Shown here: positions 1 through 8,136 of the stretch, one piece after another | Layout of the letters: every line of letters begins with the position of its first letter | How positions within the stretch are numbered: position 1 is the first letter of the stretch | Source of the DNA: an uncultured beta proteobacterium | Lineage (GTDB): Bacteria > Pseudomonadota > Gammaproteobacteria > Burkholderiales > Burkholderiaceae | Reading direction: 5' to 3' | Assembly (NCBI GenBank): GCA_903843315.1 | Contig: CAIMPQ010000058.1 | Coordinates: 1-14,929, forward strand | DNA length: 14,929 nt | Position numbers and translations under genes: made by a program | The notes under the pieces: model-generated | The model's input: only the letters and a program-made list of their open reading frames with translations | Databases searched by the model: none | Told to the model about the DNA's origin: nothing

Positions 1-1052
1 AAGAAGAAGCGAGCATCTGAAAGACGGGGTCGAACAACGCGTTCATTCCCTGAAATGATGGCATTCGGATTATGAGTTTCAATATTAGACACAATCAGAA
101 AGCGATTACATAATTTACCTTGCTTGTCAGTCAATGCAAAGTATTTTTGATTGGTTTGCATTGTCAAAATTAAACATTCTTGTGGAACTTCCAAGAACTC
201 TTGATCAAAGTGGCATTCGTAAATCGCCGGCCATTCAACGAGGGCAGTGACTTCATCCAACAAACTTTCTGGCATTAAGACTAAATCATCACCAGCAGCT
301 TTAAGTAGAGCCGATTCAATTAGCGCGCGGCGCTTATTGAAGCTAGGAATGACTTTGGCTTTAGCTTCTAAGGCGCTTTCATATTGATCAGCATGAGTAA
401 TGGTGACATTACCTGGTGCTAAGAAGCGGTGACCCTCAGTGAGATTGCCTGCATCAATACCGAGACTGCTGATATTCAGTGAATGATCGCCATGCAGAGC
501 AATAATGCGGTGCACTGGTCTAGCAAATTGCACATCCGCCAATTGACCATCTTTTTGGAGCACTTGGTAGTGCATCATTTTAGCGATCGGTAACTTATGG
601 AGCGTTTGTTCAAGGGTAGTCTGAACAGATTGCACCAGCGCCGCACCTTTAGCGATGGCATTCAGATAAAGCGCCTCATTCTTACCTTCGCCTGACTTTT
701 CTAGTGTTGAGAGATCAACATCAGCAAAACCAAGTGCAGCTAATTTTTTAAGTAATGGTGCCGTTGCTTTACCTTCAGCATCAAAGGCAATGCTGGTAGG
801 TAATAGTTTTTCACGCACGGGGTAGTCTGGTGCTTGATCCAGAATATGGCTAATTTGTACTGCCAGGCGACGTGGTGTGGCAAAGCCAATTGCTTGAGAT
901 GATGCTGTGGTTAAACCTGCGTTCTTTAGAGCTGCAAAGATTCCCTCACTAAAAGCATCACCTAAACGACGTAGTGATTTAGGTGGCAGCTCTTCAGTAA
1001 ATACCTCTATTAATAAAGTAGCTGTCTGAGAGGATGAATTGGTTGTGCTCAT
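1..1052 (-). CDS. glyS: Glycyl-tRNA synthetase beta subunit, N-terminal part (partial)
   Basis: This is the beta subunit of the bacterial alpha2-beta2 glycyl-tRNA synthetase, a cytoplasmic enzyme that charges tRNA-Gly. About 350 codons are visible and the gene runs off the left edge, so roughly half of a protein of about 700 residues is present. Reading the minus strand from the ATG at 1052 gives MSTTNSSSQTATLLIEVFTE followed by ELPPK; an early 'EELPP' segment is a hallmark of GlyS. Further conserved stretches include a GFATPRRLAV segment near residue 55, and ILTMQTNQKYF and SNIETHNP near the visible end. It starts 31 bp after the glyQ stop, so the two subunits are almost certainly co-transcribed. 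I see no strong Shine-Dalgarno sequence, which suggests translation follows from glyQ. The frame is open throughout. The family call is secure; the C-terminal half cannot be judged. Confidence 0.95.
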   Translation of the reverse strand, partial: MSTTNSSSQTATLLIEVFTEELPPKSLRRLGDAFSEGIFAALKNAGLTTASSQAIGFATPRRLAVQISHILDQAPDYPVREKLLPTSIAFDAEGKATAPLLKKLAALGFADVDLSTLEKSGEGKNEALYLNAIAKGAALVQSVQTTLEQTLHKLPIAKMMHYQVLQKDGQLADVQFARPVHRIIALHGDHSLNISSLGIDAGNLTEGHRFLAPGNVTITHADQYESALEAKAKVIPSFNKRRALIESALLKAAGDDLVLMPESLLDEVTALVEWPAIYECHFDQEFLEVPQECLILTMQTNQKYFALTDKQGKLCNRFLIVSNIETHNPNAIISGNERVVRPRLSDARFF

Positions 1053-1083
1053 AAATTAAGTGCCAGGTTCTCGATATTGAAGC

Positions 1084-1968
1084 TTAGTCTTTGGCTTGAC
1101 GTTGACACATGGGGAAGCCTAGCTTCTCGCGGGATTCAAAATAGGCTTGAGCCACCGCGCGAGAAAGATTGCGGATGCGACCGATATAAGCTGCTCGCTC
1201 TGTTACAGAGATGGCACCACGCGCATCAAGTAGGTTAAAGGTGTGCGCTGCTTTAAGTACCATTTCATAAGCAGGTAAGGCTAGCGGAACTTCCATGAGG
1301 CGTTTAGCTTCACTCTCGTAGTTTGCAAAGTTTGAAAATAGCAAATCGGTATTTGAGTGCTCGAAGTTGTAACAAGATTGCTCTACTTCGTTCTGGTGAT
1401 ACACATCACCATAAGAAATGCCATCAGCCCAAACTAAGTCATAAACGTTTGAGCAATTTTGGATGTACATTGCCAAGCGCTCGATACCATATGTAATCTC
1501 ACCGAGTACTGGCTTGCAATCTAAGCCCCCCACTTGTTGGAAGTAAGTGAACTGAGTGACTTCCATACCGTTTAACCAAACTTCCCAGCCTAAGCCCCAA
1601 GCGCCTAAGGTTGGGTTCTCCCAGTCATCTTCAACAAAACGGACATCGTTTTCTTGAAGATCAAGACCTAATGCAGCAAGAGAGCCCAGATAGAGTTCAA
1701 GAATATTTTCTGGGGCAGGCTTAAGCACCACTTGATATTGGTAGTAGTGTTGTAAGCGATTTGGGTTTTCACCATAGCGACCATCTTTAGGTCTGCGGGA
1801 GGGTTGAACGTATGCTGCCTTCCATGGCTCCGGCCCGATAGCTCGCAAGAAGGTGGCGGTATGGGAAGTACCAGCCCCAACTTCGAGATCGATGGGCTGC
1901 AATAGGGCGCAACCTTGTTGGTCCCAGTACTCTTGAAGTTTTAGAATGATTTGCTGAAAAGTAAGCAT
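1084..1968 (-). CDS. glyQ: Glycyl-tRNA synthetase alpha subunit
   Basis: This is the catalytic class II synthetase subunit that activates glycine with ATP and works with GlyS. It has 294 residues, close to the usual length of about 300. Visible signatures are VGAGTSH (residues 30-36), a QPSRRPKDGRYGENPN block followed by RLQHYYQ (55-77), and the motif-2 region FVEDDWENPTLGAWGLGWEV (111-130) followed by a WLNGMEVTQFTYFQQ segment. The C-terminal part has the usual 'AAHTFNLLDARGAISVTERA' segment and ends near GFPMC. The ATG at 1968 matches the normal N-terminus, which begins a few residues before FQ-x-LQEYW. The upstream AGG is only a weak ribosome site. The gene lies 59 bp after lnt and 31 bp before glyS on the same strand. 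Nothing in the coding sequence is unusual. Confidence 0.97.
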   Translation of the reverse strand: MLTFQQIILKLQEYWDQQGCALLQPIDLEVGAGTSHTATFLRAIGPEPWKAAYVQPSRRPKDGRYGENPNRLQHYYQYQVVLKPAPENILELYLGSLAALGLDLQENDVRFVEDDWENPTLGAWGLGWEVWLNGMEVTQFTYFQQVGGLDCKPVLGEITYGIERLAMYIQNCSNVYDLVWADGISYGDVYHQNEVEQSCYNFEHSNTDLLFSNFANYESEAKRLMEVPLALPAYEMVLKAAHTFNLLDARGAISVTERAAYIGRIRNLSRAVAQAYFESREKLGFPMCQRQAKD

Positions 1969-2027
1969 GATTAACCTGGCTAAGCCGTTGATTTTACATG
2001 GCTAGCACTGTTAAGAACTAAAAATGA

Positions 2028-3560
2028 CTAAAAACGTCGCTGGCGAATGATGCCCCAGATCAGCAACAGGCAAGAAATGCTCAAAATAGGCAAATTACCC
2101 CAAATGACATATGGAGTTTTTCCTGAGTAGCCCTGTACTTTGGCGCTCAGAGTTGCCTGAGTAAATTCCGGGAGAGATTCTAGAACTGTGCCATCCGATC
2201 CCAAGACTGAAGTGATTCCAGTGTTGGTAGCACGTAAGGCAGGAAGACCAGTCTCCAGAGATCGGAGTTGAGAAAGTCTTAACTGCTGTGAGGAAGCTTG
2301 TGATTTTCCAAACCATGCCAGGTTGGTCATATTAATGAGTAGGTTTACTGGTTCTTTGCTGTGATTAATGCGGGCTGCAAGCTCTCCACCGAAAACATCT
2401 TCATAACAAATCGTAATGGCAGCAAAAACGTCAGGCTGCTCTTTTCGAGCAATATTGAAAGGTACTTGATCAAGGCTGCCCTTAGCAAAGTCACTCATGG
2501 GAACATGAAATGCATTGACGAACCAATTAAAACCCGGGGGAATAAATTCACCAAATGGAACTAAATGGGCCTTGTCGTATTGGTATACCGGAGCATCGGG
2601 CGAGAGTCCAGTTGCTCGGTTTGTATATTGCATGCCTTTACCAGTGATAGTCTCACCAATTAGTCCGAGCAAGAGCTTGCTTGAGCTGACATTAGCAAAA
2701 TCTTGCAAATAATTTATTAGTCCAGATGGCAAATAATTCTGCGGCCAGGGAAATGCAGTCTCAGGAATAATGATGAGATCGGCTGGCTCCTGATGAATTT
2801 CTGCTGCATAAAAATCAATTTGCTTTCCAATAGCTTGTTGATTAAATTTTAGGGTTTGCTCAAAATTACCTTGAATAAGTCGAACGCTGATGGGCTCACC
2901 AAATGGCTTGGTGAAAACAAGTAATCCAGCCAACTGTGAAATTGCAATGACAGCAGCTATGCTGATCACGCTTGAAGCCACGTGTTTTCTAAGTTGGAAA
3001 ATCTCCCAAGAAGTCAAAACGGCTAAAAAGGTGCAGGCAAGTCCACCAAAGATTGGCGCAATTGGTGCGAAGGGGCCGTTAAATTGCACTTCAGCAAATC
3101 CCATCCATGGAAAGCCCGTGAAGATATAGCCCCGCAAAAATTCCATGATCACCCAGCTAGCCGACAAGAGGAGGCCTGTAAGGCGATTATTTTTAAATAG
3201 GGGAATAGCAAAGGTGGCTATAGAAAAATAAAGTGCCACATAAGAAGCCAATAAAAATACAGCCATACAAGAGAGCAGTGGATTCATGCCGCCCACATCA
3301 TGCAAGCTAATGTAGAGCCACCATAATCCCACTACAAAATAACCTAGGCCAAAGACAAGACCCAATAAGAAATATTTTTTTAAGGGGACGGTTTTAAGGG
3401 TTGCAAGACGCCACCAGACAAGACTTAATAATAGAATCTGAATCCAGCCACCAAAAGGGAGTTCGGCTGCCAGGGCAATTAGTGCGCCTAATACAAATAG
3501 CGTAAAAAATTCTAGCGCATGGATACCTAGGAAGTGCTTGCTGGAATGCGAATCAAGCAA
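2028..3560 (-). CDS. lnt: Apolipoprotein N-acyltransferase
   Basis: Lnt transfers an acyl chain from phospholipid to the N-terminal cysteine of lipoproteins, the last step of lipoprotein maturation in the inner membrane. The 510-residue protein has an N-terminal multi-pass membrane part (about residues 15-220), a periplasmic nitrilase-like domain (about 225-475) and a last membrane helix near the C-terminus. The catalytic triad is visible: Glu267 in IIIPETAFPWP, Lys330 in YDKAHLVPFGEF and Cys385 in ITICYEDVF, matching E267-K335-C387 of the E. coli enzyme. The best start is a TTG at 3560, 8 bp after the corC stop. No ATG lies near the N-terminus, and the first membrane helix follows soon after this codon. 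The ribosome site is weak, so translational coupling to corC is likely. The lipoprotein gene at 8574-8861 encodes a plausible substrate. Confidence 0.95.
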   Translation of the reverse strand: MLDSHSSKHFLGIHALEFFTLFVLGALIALAAELPFGGWIQILLLSLVWWRLATLKTVPLKKYFLLGLVFGLGYFVVGLWWLYISLHDVGGMNPLLSCMAVFLLASYVALYFSIATFAIPLFKNNRLTGLLLSASWVIMEFLRGYIFTGFPWMGFAEVQFNGPFAPIAPIFGGLACTFLAVLTSWEIFQLRKHVASSVISIAAVIAISQLAGLLVFTKPFGEPISVRLIQGNFEQTLKFNQQAIGKQIDFYAAEIHQEPADLIIIPETAFPWPQNYLPSGLINYLQDFANVSSSKLLLGLIGETITGKGMQYTNRATGLSPDAPVYQYDKAHLVPFGEFIPPGFNWFVNAFHVPMSDFAKGSLDQVPFNIARKEQPDVFAAITICYEDVFGGELAARINHSKEPVNLLINMTNLAWFGKSQASSQQLRLSQLRSLETGLPALRATNTGITSVLGSDGTVLESLPEFTQATLSAKVQGYSGKTPYVIWGNLPILSISCLLLIWGIIRQRRF

Positions 3561-3568
3561 AGTAAATC

Positions 3569-4408
3569 TCAGGTAATCGTTTTAGGAATTTGACGCGCGA
3601 GCAATATATGAACTTGCCGTGGATCAGCGCGCAGCACTTCAAACTCAATGCCATCAATTTGAACCAGCTCGCCAATCTTTGGAACTCGGCCTAGGTGTTG
3701 GATAACAAGGCCGGCTACTGTCTCAATATCGTCGACTGCAAATTGGGTGCCGAGTGCTTCATTAAACTGGTCAAGCTCGGTAATACCCTTCACTCGTATA
3801 TCCCCATTATCCAAAGCAAGGATGTTGTCAGCCTCTTCATCGACATCGTGCTCGTCTTCAATATCACCAACGATTTGTTCAAGCACATCTTCAATCGTAA
3901 TAATGCCAGCTACACCGCTATATTCATCAACCACAATTGCTAAGTGATTACGGTTATCTTTGAAGTCTCGAAGTAAGACACTTAGGCGCTTTGATTCTGG
4001 AATGAATACCGCTGGACGCAACCAGTCGCGAACTTGAAAATCTTTCTCGGTGGCATGTCGGAGTAAGTCTTTGGCTAATAAGATGCCGATAACGTTGTCT
4101 TTGCTGCCTTCGAACACTGGAAATCGAGAGTGGGCCGCTTCAATTACGCTTTTAATGATTTCTGCCAAAGGTTGATTGATATCAATCCAATCCATTTGCG
4201 CACGCGGTACCAAAATATCTCGTGCAGAAAGCTGCCCCACTTGAAACACCCCTTCGATCATTGAGAGGGCGTCTGCATCAATGAAGCCCTCTGATTGGGC
4301 TTCACGCAGGGTTGCGATTAATTCGAGGCGACGTTCACTTGGGCTAGACGGCTGTGGCGTTAAAAAATCAGCCAGGCGTTCTAAAAGGGATTTGTTGGGG
4401 ACAGGCAT
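3569..4408 (-). CDS. corC: CorC/HlyC-family CBS-domain protein (YbeX)
   Basis: This is a soluble CorC/YbeX-type protein of 279 residues without the DUF21 membrane domain found in longer relatives. It has a short N-terminal segment (1-50), a tandem CBS pair (about 60-190, with RFPVFEGSKDNVIGILLAKD and HLAIVVDEYSGVAGIITIED) and a C-terminal transporter-associated HlyC/CorC domain (about 205-275, from 'RVKGITELDQFNEALGTQF'). An acidic stretch (DIEDEHDVDEE) links the CBS pair to the last domain, as in E. coli YbeX. The family is linked to magnesium and cobalt efflux and, for YbeX, to ribosome metabolism; CBS domains usually bind adenosine nucleotides. The ATG at 4408 agrees with homologues, although I see no clear Shine-Dalgarno sequence before it. 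It sits 58 bp after ybeY and 8 bp before lnt, the conserved order of the cluster. Confidence 0.93.
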   Translation of the reverse strand: MPVPNKSLLERLADFLTPQPSSPSERRLELIATLREAQSEGFIDADALSMIEGVFQVGQLSARDILVPRAQMDWIDINQPLAEIIKSVIEAAHSRFPVFEGSKDNVIGILLAKDLLRHATEKDFQVRDWLRPAVFIPESKRLSVLLRDFKDNRNHLAIVVDEYSGVAGIITIEDVLEQIVGDIEDEHDVDEEADNILALDNGDIRVKGITELDQFNEALGTQFAVDDIETVAGLVIQHLGRVPKIGELVQIDGIEFEVLRADPRQVHILLARQIPKTIT

Positions 4409-4466
4409 ATGGCAAGAATAGCGTAGAAATGAGACAGATTAATAATTGGAGTCTAGAGATCTGCGA

Positions 4467-4943
4467 TTAGGCTAGATAAGGGTTGGTAAACCCTATTTTT
4501 TTTAAGATTTTGACTTCTAACGCTTCCATCTTCTCCGCATCTTTCTGGTTTGCGTGGTCATAGGCTTGTGCATGCAGGCACCCATGTATCACTAAATGGG
4601 CTAAATGGGTCTTGAGGGGTTTGGTCTGTTCTTTGGCTTCTTTCTGCATGACTGGTAAGCAAAAGACAATATCCGCTACCAAAATATCCTTTGAGTGCTC
4701 ATAAGGAAATGTAAGAACGTTTGTTGCGTAATCTTTTTTACGAAAAGCCAAATTTAATTTTTTGCCTTCAGAGGCATTAACAAAGCGGAGTGTTAATAGC
4801 CCCCCACAATGGATTGCTGATCGTACCCATTTTTTGATTAATGTGGCTGAAGCAGCTGTGTTCAGGGCAGCCTCAATGCTGGGGCTTGCATACTGAAGAT
4901 CGATTTTCAGGAGGGATTTTTTTGGGCTTGCTTTAGAGGGCAT
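4467..4943 (-). CDS. ybeY: Endoribonuclease YbeY (rRNA maturation factor)
   Basis: YbeY is a zinc-dependent ribonuclease needed for 16S rRNA 3'-end maturation and ribosome quality control. The 158-residue protein has the zinc motif H-x3-H-x5-H at His120, His124 and His130 (HGCLHAQAYDH). It also has the upstream FRKKDYATNVLTFPYE segment (67-82, matching the family's R-x-K-D-x-x-T-N/D-V-L-T/S-F-P motif) and ADIVFCLPV (90-98). The glycine usually found before Y-D-H is alanine here, a mild change. The ATG at 4943 lies inside the end of miaB: the 11 bp shared are ATGCCCTCTAA, giving an overlap typical of coupled translation. In E. coli and many proteobacteria ybeZ/phoH sits between miaB and ybeY; it is absent here. 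The family call rests mainly on the histidine motif and the gene order and is firm. Confidence 0.93.
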   Translation of the reverse strand: MPSKASPKKSLLKIDLQYASPSIEAALNTAASATLIKKWVRSAIHCGGLLTLRFVNASEGKKLNLAFRKKDYATNVLTFPYEHSKDILVADIVFCLPVMQKEAKEQTKPLKTHLAHLVIHGCLHAQAYDHANQKDAEKMEALEVKILKKIGFTNPYLA

Positions 4944-6279
4944 GAGCTTCTACCAATTCGCCACGCAAAGTAAAGTTAAGAATCTCGGTGATGCGGATGT
5001 CGACCATCTGTCCAATCAGTGACTCTATATCTTGTTCGGGTGGGGTGAAATGAACGACGCGATTGTTTTCGGCCCTACCTTGTAAATTAATACCATCTTT
5101 AGCGAGACCTTCAATGAGCACGCGTTCTGTATTACCCAACATTTTTTGACTAATCCGATTAGATTGCCCATCAATGAGTGCTAATAAGGTTTGTAGTCGT
5201 TTTAACTTAACTTCATATGGAGTGTCATCACTGAGGTTGGCTGCAGGAGTTCCAGGGCGAGAACTAAAGATAAAACAAAAACTATTATCAAAATCTAAAT
5301 CTTGAACCATTTTCAAGAGCTTCTCAAAGTCTGCCTCAGTCTCGCCTGGAAAGCCCACAATGAAATCACTGGACAAGGTGAGATCAGGGCGAACAGCGCG
5401 CATTTTACGGATGATGCTTTTATATTCCAATGCGGTGTAGCCTCGTTTCATGGCTGACAGTATCGAGTCTGAGCCATGCTGTACAGGAAGATGCAAATGA
5501 CTAACTAGTTTAGGAACTTTGGCATAGACATCAATGAGGCGCTGGGTAAATTCTTTGGGGTGACTGGTGGTAAAACGAATGCGCTCAACACCGGGGATCT
5601 CTGCAATATATTCAATCAGCAAAGCAAAATCAGCAATCTCATCTGTATCACCCATCTTTCCAAGATAGGCATTTACATTTTGACCTAGCAATACAATTTC
5701 TTTGACACCTTTGCTTGCTAAGCCAGCTACCTCAGTGAGTACATCATCAAAAGGCCTGGAAACTTCTTCGCCCCGCGTATAGGGGACCACACAGTAGCTA
5801 CAGTATTTAGAGCAACCTTCCATGATAGAAACATAAGCTGAGCCGCGAGTTTGGCGTGATGCAGGCAAATGATCAAACTTTTCAATTTCTGGAAAAGAAA
5901 TATCCACTTGAGGGATTCCCGTCTTACGTCGTTGGGCAATCAAGTCTGATAGGCGATGCAATGTTTGTGGACCGAAGACCACGTCCACATAAGGAGCGCG
6001 ACTCACTATTTGCTGACCTTCTTGACTCGCAACACAGCCACCTACGCCAATCAATAGATTTGGCTTCAATTTTTTGAGTTCGCGTAATCGTCCTAAATCG
6101 GAGAACACTTTATCTTCTGCTTTTTCCCGAATGGAGCAAGTATTGAGAAGGACGACATCGGCGTCTTCAGGGGTATCTGTGATAACCATGCCATCATCAG
6201 CATGTAGGAGGTCGGCCATCTTGCCCGAGTCGTACTCGTTCATTTGACAGCCGAAGGTTTTGATATAGAGCTTTTTCAT
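4933..6279 (-). CDS. miaB: tRNA-2-methylthio-N6-dimethylallyladenosine synthase
   Basis: MiaB is a radical-SAM methylthiotransferase that adds a methylthio group to i6A37 in tRNAs reading U-starting codons. The 448-residue protein shows all three parts of the family. The N-terminal UPF0004 domain has Cys11 (FGCQMNEYDS), Cys48 (LLNTCSIRE) and Cys82 (GVGGCVASQ), which bind the auxiliary iron-sulfur cluster. The radical-SAM core has Cys156, Cys160 and Cys163 (EGCSKYCSYCVVPYTRG). A C-terminal TRAM domain for tRNA binding covers about residues 378-445. The ATG at 6279 gives the expected MKKLYIKTFGCQMN start. The gene begins 65 bp after the antiporter gene and overlaps ybeY by 11 bp. The gap upstream holds only weak -10-like sequences (for example TAAAAT), so I could not place a promoter. 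All expected catalytic residues are present. Confidence 0.97.
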   Translation of the reverse strand: MKKLYIKTFGCQMNEYDSGKMADLLHADDGMVITDTPEDADVVLLNTCSIREKAEDKVFSDLGRLRELKKLKPNLLIGVGGCVASQEGQQIVSRAPYVDVVFGPQTLHRLSDLIAQRRKTGIPQVDISFPEIEKFDHLPASRQTRGSAYVSIMEGCSKYCSYCVVPYTRGEEVSRPFDDVLTEVAGLASKGVKEIVLLGQNVNAYLGKMGDTDEIADFALLIEYIAEIPGVERIRFTTSHPKEFTQRLIDVYAKVPKLVSHLHLPVQHGSDSILSAMKRGYTALEYKSIIRKMRAVRPDLTLSSDFIVGFPGETEADFEKLLKMVQDLDFDNSFCFIFSSRPGTPAANLSDDTPYEVKLKRLQTLLALIDGQSNRISQKMLGNTERVLIEGLAKDGINLQGRAENNRVVHFTPPEQDIESLIGQMVDIRITEILNFTLRGELVEAHAL

Positions 6280-6344
6280 GTGCCGTTCTCAGGTTTATAG
6301 CTGGGGGCGAAGCTCAGATTTTACTGCGATAAGTGTTTTAGCTC

Positions 6345-7610
6345 TTATCTGCTTAATCGGTAAGCCAAAATTGCTATTAAGGTAGGCGGAATCGCAGCAA
6401 TTAAAAGATATAGGGCAGAGACGGCACCATTTGGAAAGTGCTTCCGCAAAATGGCGATACCTGCCGGATTAGGTGCATTGGCAATGACAGTAAGACCCCC
6501 ACCTGCCACGGCACCCCCAACTAATGCGAGCTTAAAGTCTAGTGAGGTTCCTGAGACTAAGGATCCTAAATAGGTAAGAGCGGCGTTATCGGTAATGGCA
6601 GTCAGGGCGAGACTGCCATAAAAGACTGCTGTGGGGCTCATCATTCCAAGAATGGGTTGGAGCCACCATCCTTGCAATGAACCAAGCACTACTAGGCCCG
6701 CTAGGAAGAAGCCAACCAACAAAGCTTCTTTAAGAATAAGTGGGCTTTGATATTTTGGATAGGCGGCGGTATAACCAATAAAAAATAGCAGCACCCACAT
6801 AAACATAATCGGGTCATGTGCAAACATCACGACCCCAAATAAAAACAGTAAATGCATGAAGACTACTGTTGGTGGAATTTTGGCCTGTTTTGCAGCCTCA
6901 TTTGGATCAATGAGTTGACGATGAAATAAAAGCGTTGCTCCGAGCGCATTAATAAAAATCGCAATAGTAGATTCAATGCCGAAGTTTTGAAACATAAATG
7001 CTGAGCTCCACTCCCATGTTGAGGCAACCATGAGAACTGGTGGAGCGGCGAAATTGGTTAGCGTGCCACCAATGGAGATATTGACAAACAGTACTCCTAG
7101 CGTCCCAAACAGGAGGGGTTTAGAGCATTTGTGTTGATACACTAAATCCCGCAATAAAAAAGCAGCCAAGGTCATTGCGGCAGCCTCGGTAATGAGTGAC
7201 CCTAGCAATGGTGTTACAGCGAGAGTTAAAAAATAGAGGGCTGGTGCACATCGAATGCGTAGTGCAAATTGAAGTCCTTTAGCAAGTAAATGCAAGATTT
7301 CAGTGGAAATAAATAGAATGGGTTTGCTACCAGCCACAATCATGATGGCAAAAACAAATAGGGGCTCTGTAAAGTCACGTTTAGCCATAAAGGCTTTAGC
7401 AGTACTTAAACCATCAACGCAGGATATGAAGATAATGAGAACGGCAGCCCAAAAGCCAAATACGATCTCGACTTCACCTAACAGATGCCATAGTCCTGCA
7501 TGGGTTGGGGATTTTTTGGCAAGCGCCTCAAAATAAGCGGTACAAAAGGTATGCAAAACTGCGACGGCAAAAATAATACTTGCACCGAGTTCTATAGGGG
7601 TAAAGTTCAT
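6345..7610 (-). CDS. Putative Na+/H+ antiporter (DUF1504-type membrane protein)
   Basis: This 421-residue polytopic inner-membrane protein resembles the 'putative Na+/H+ antiporter' family (DUF1504), part of the larger ion-transporter superfamily. I see about ten or more hydrophobic segments. Two related loops suggest the inverted-repeat fold of that superfamily: GGTLTNFAAPP (181-191) and GGGLTVIANAPNPAG (370-384). Another marker is TDNAALTYLGS (340-350), like the TDN motif in NhaD- and ArsB-type carriers. The N-terminal part has HLLGEVEIVFGFW (42-54), which I associate with this family. The ATG at 7610 is the first plausible start. The gene is divergent from the rhodanese gene, with 58 bp between them, and is the first gene of the long minus-strand run. 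Its substrate cannot be fixed from sequence; sodium/proton exchange is the family annotation, not something shown here. Confidence 0.8.
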   Translation of the reverse strand: MNFTPIELGASIIFAVAVLHTFCTAYFEALAKKSPTHAGLWHLLGEVEIVFGFWAAVLIIFISCVDGLSTAKAFMAKRDFTEPLFVFAIMIVAGSKPILFISTEILHLLAKGLQFALRIRCAPALYFLTLAVTPLLGSLITEAAAMTLAAFLLRDLVYQHKCSKPLLFGTLGVLFVNISIGGTLTNFAAPPVLMVASTWEWSSAFMFQNFGIESTIAIFINALGATLLFHRQLIDPNEAAKQAKIPPTVVFMHLLFLFGVVMFAHDPIMFMWVLLFFIGYTAAYPKYQSPLILKEALLVGFFLAGLVVLGSLQGWWLQPILGMMSPTAVFYGSLALTAITDNAALTYLGSLVSGTSLDFKLALVGGAVAGGGLTVIANAPNPAGIAILRKHFPNGAVSALYLLIAAIPPTLIAILAYRLSR

Positions 7611-7657
7611 AGCAGAATGGTAGCAGGTGATTCAATATTTTTAGACATTGTCACTTT

Positions 7658-7663
7658 AGGAGA
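7658..7663 (+). promoter_or_regulatory. Shine-Dalgarno sequence supporting a GTG start
   Basis: AGGAGA lies 5 nt before GTG at 7669. This is the best ribosome site in the area and there is no ATG in frame nearby, so it decides the start of the rhodanese gene. Confidence 0.75.
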
Positions 7664-7668
7664 TTTAG

Positions 7669-8079
7669 GTGAAATTAAAGATAGGATATGAAGAGCTGAT
7701 TGCACGTGCAATGGCTGAAATTGAAACAGTTCCATTGATAAAGGCAGAACCCCTTTTGGACGATCCTAATGTCGTTTTTGTCGATATTCGTGATGTCCGT
7801 GAATTAGAGCGTGAAGGCATGATTCCCAATGCATTTCATGCGCCCCGGGGGATGTTGGAATTTTGGGTTGATCCAGAGAGCCCTTATTACAAACCGATTT
7901 TTGGCGAAGGCAAGCGCTTGATTCTTTATTGTGGATCCGCATGGCGTTCTGCCCTAGCTACAGAGGCTTTACAGAAAATGGGTGTTCCAAGTATTAGTCA
8001 TCTTGAGGGTGGCTTTAGCGCTTGGAAAAAGGCGGCATTACCTGTAGTGGAGAAAATCAGCAAGCCCCCTTCCTCATAA
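7669..8079 (+). CDS. Single-domain rhodanese-like sulfurtransferase
   Basis: This is a 136-residue cytoplasmic protein with one rhodanese domain. Such proteins carry sulfur as a persulfide on a catalytic cysteine, often in thiosulfate or polysulfide handling or in sulfur relay. Visible features are VVFVDIRDVRELEREGMIP (35-53, with the conserved DxR after the beta strand), the active-site loop C88-G-S-A-W-R-S (88-94) and the C-terminal LEGGFSAWKKAALPV segment (112-126). All fit an active rhodanese rather than a cysteine-less regulatory one. Translation starts at GTG, supported by AGGAGA 5 nt upstream. No signal peptide is visible. The OsmC-like gene follows after 57 bp on the same strand, so the two may form one transcript that joins sulfur and peroxide or thiol chemistry. 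That link is inference from position only. Confidence 0.9.
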   Translation: MKLKIGYEELIARAMAEIETVPLIKAEPLLDDPNVVFVDIRDVRELEREGMIPNAFHAPRGMLEFWVDPESPYYKPIFGEGKRLILYCGSAWRSALATEALQKMGVPSISHLEGGFSAWKKAALPVVEKISKPPSS

Positions 8080-8136
8080 AGGTATTTAGTTTGATTTATT
8101 TTTGTGCAGTATTCAGCTAATAAATGAGAGGTATTG

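Noticed and set aside
2361..3129. Plus-strand open frames opposite lnt
   Set aside because: They have no recognisable domain or ribosome site and lie fully antisense to a well-supported gene.
6328..6349. Inverted repeat GATAAG...CTTATC at the end of the antiporter gene, as a terminator
   Set aside because: The stem is only 6 bp with a 10-nt loop and no T-run follows on the minus strand.
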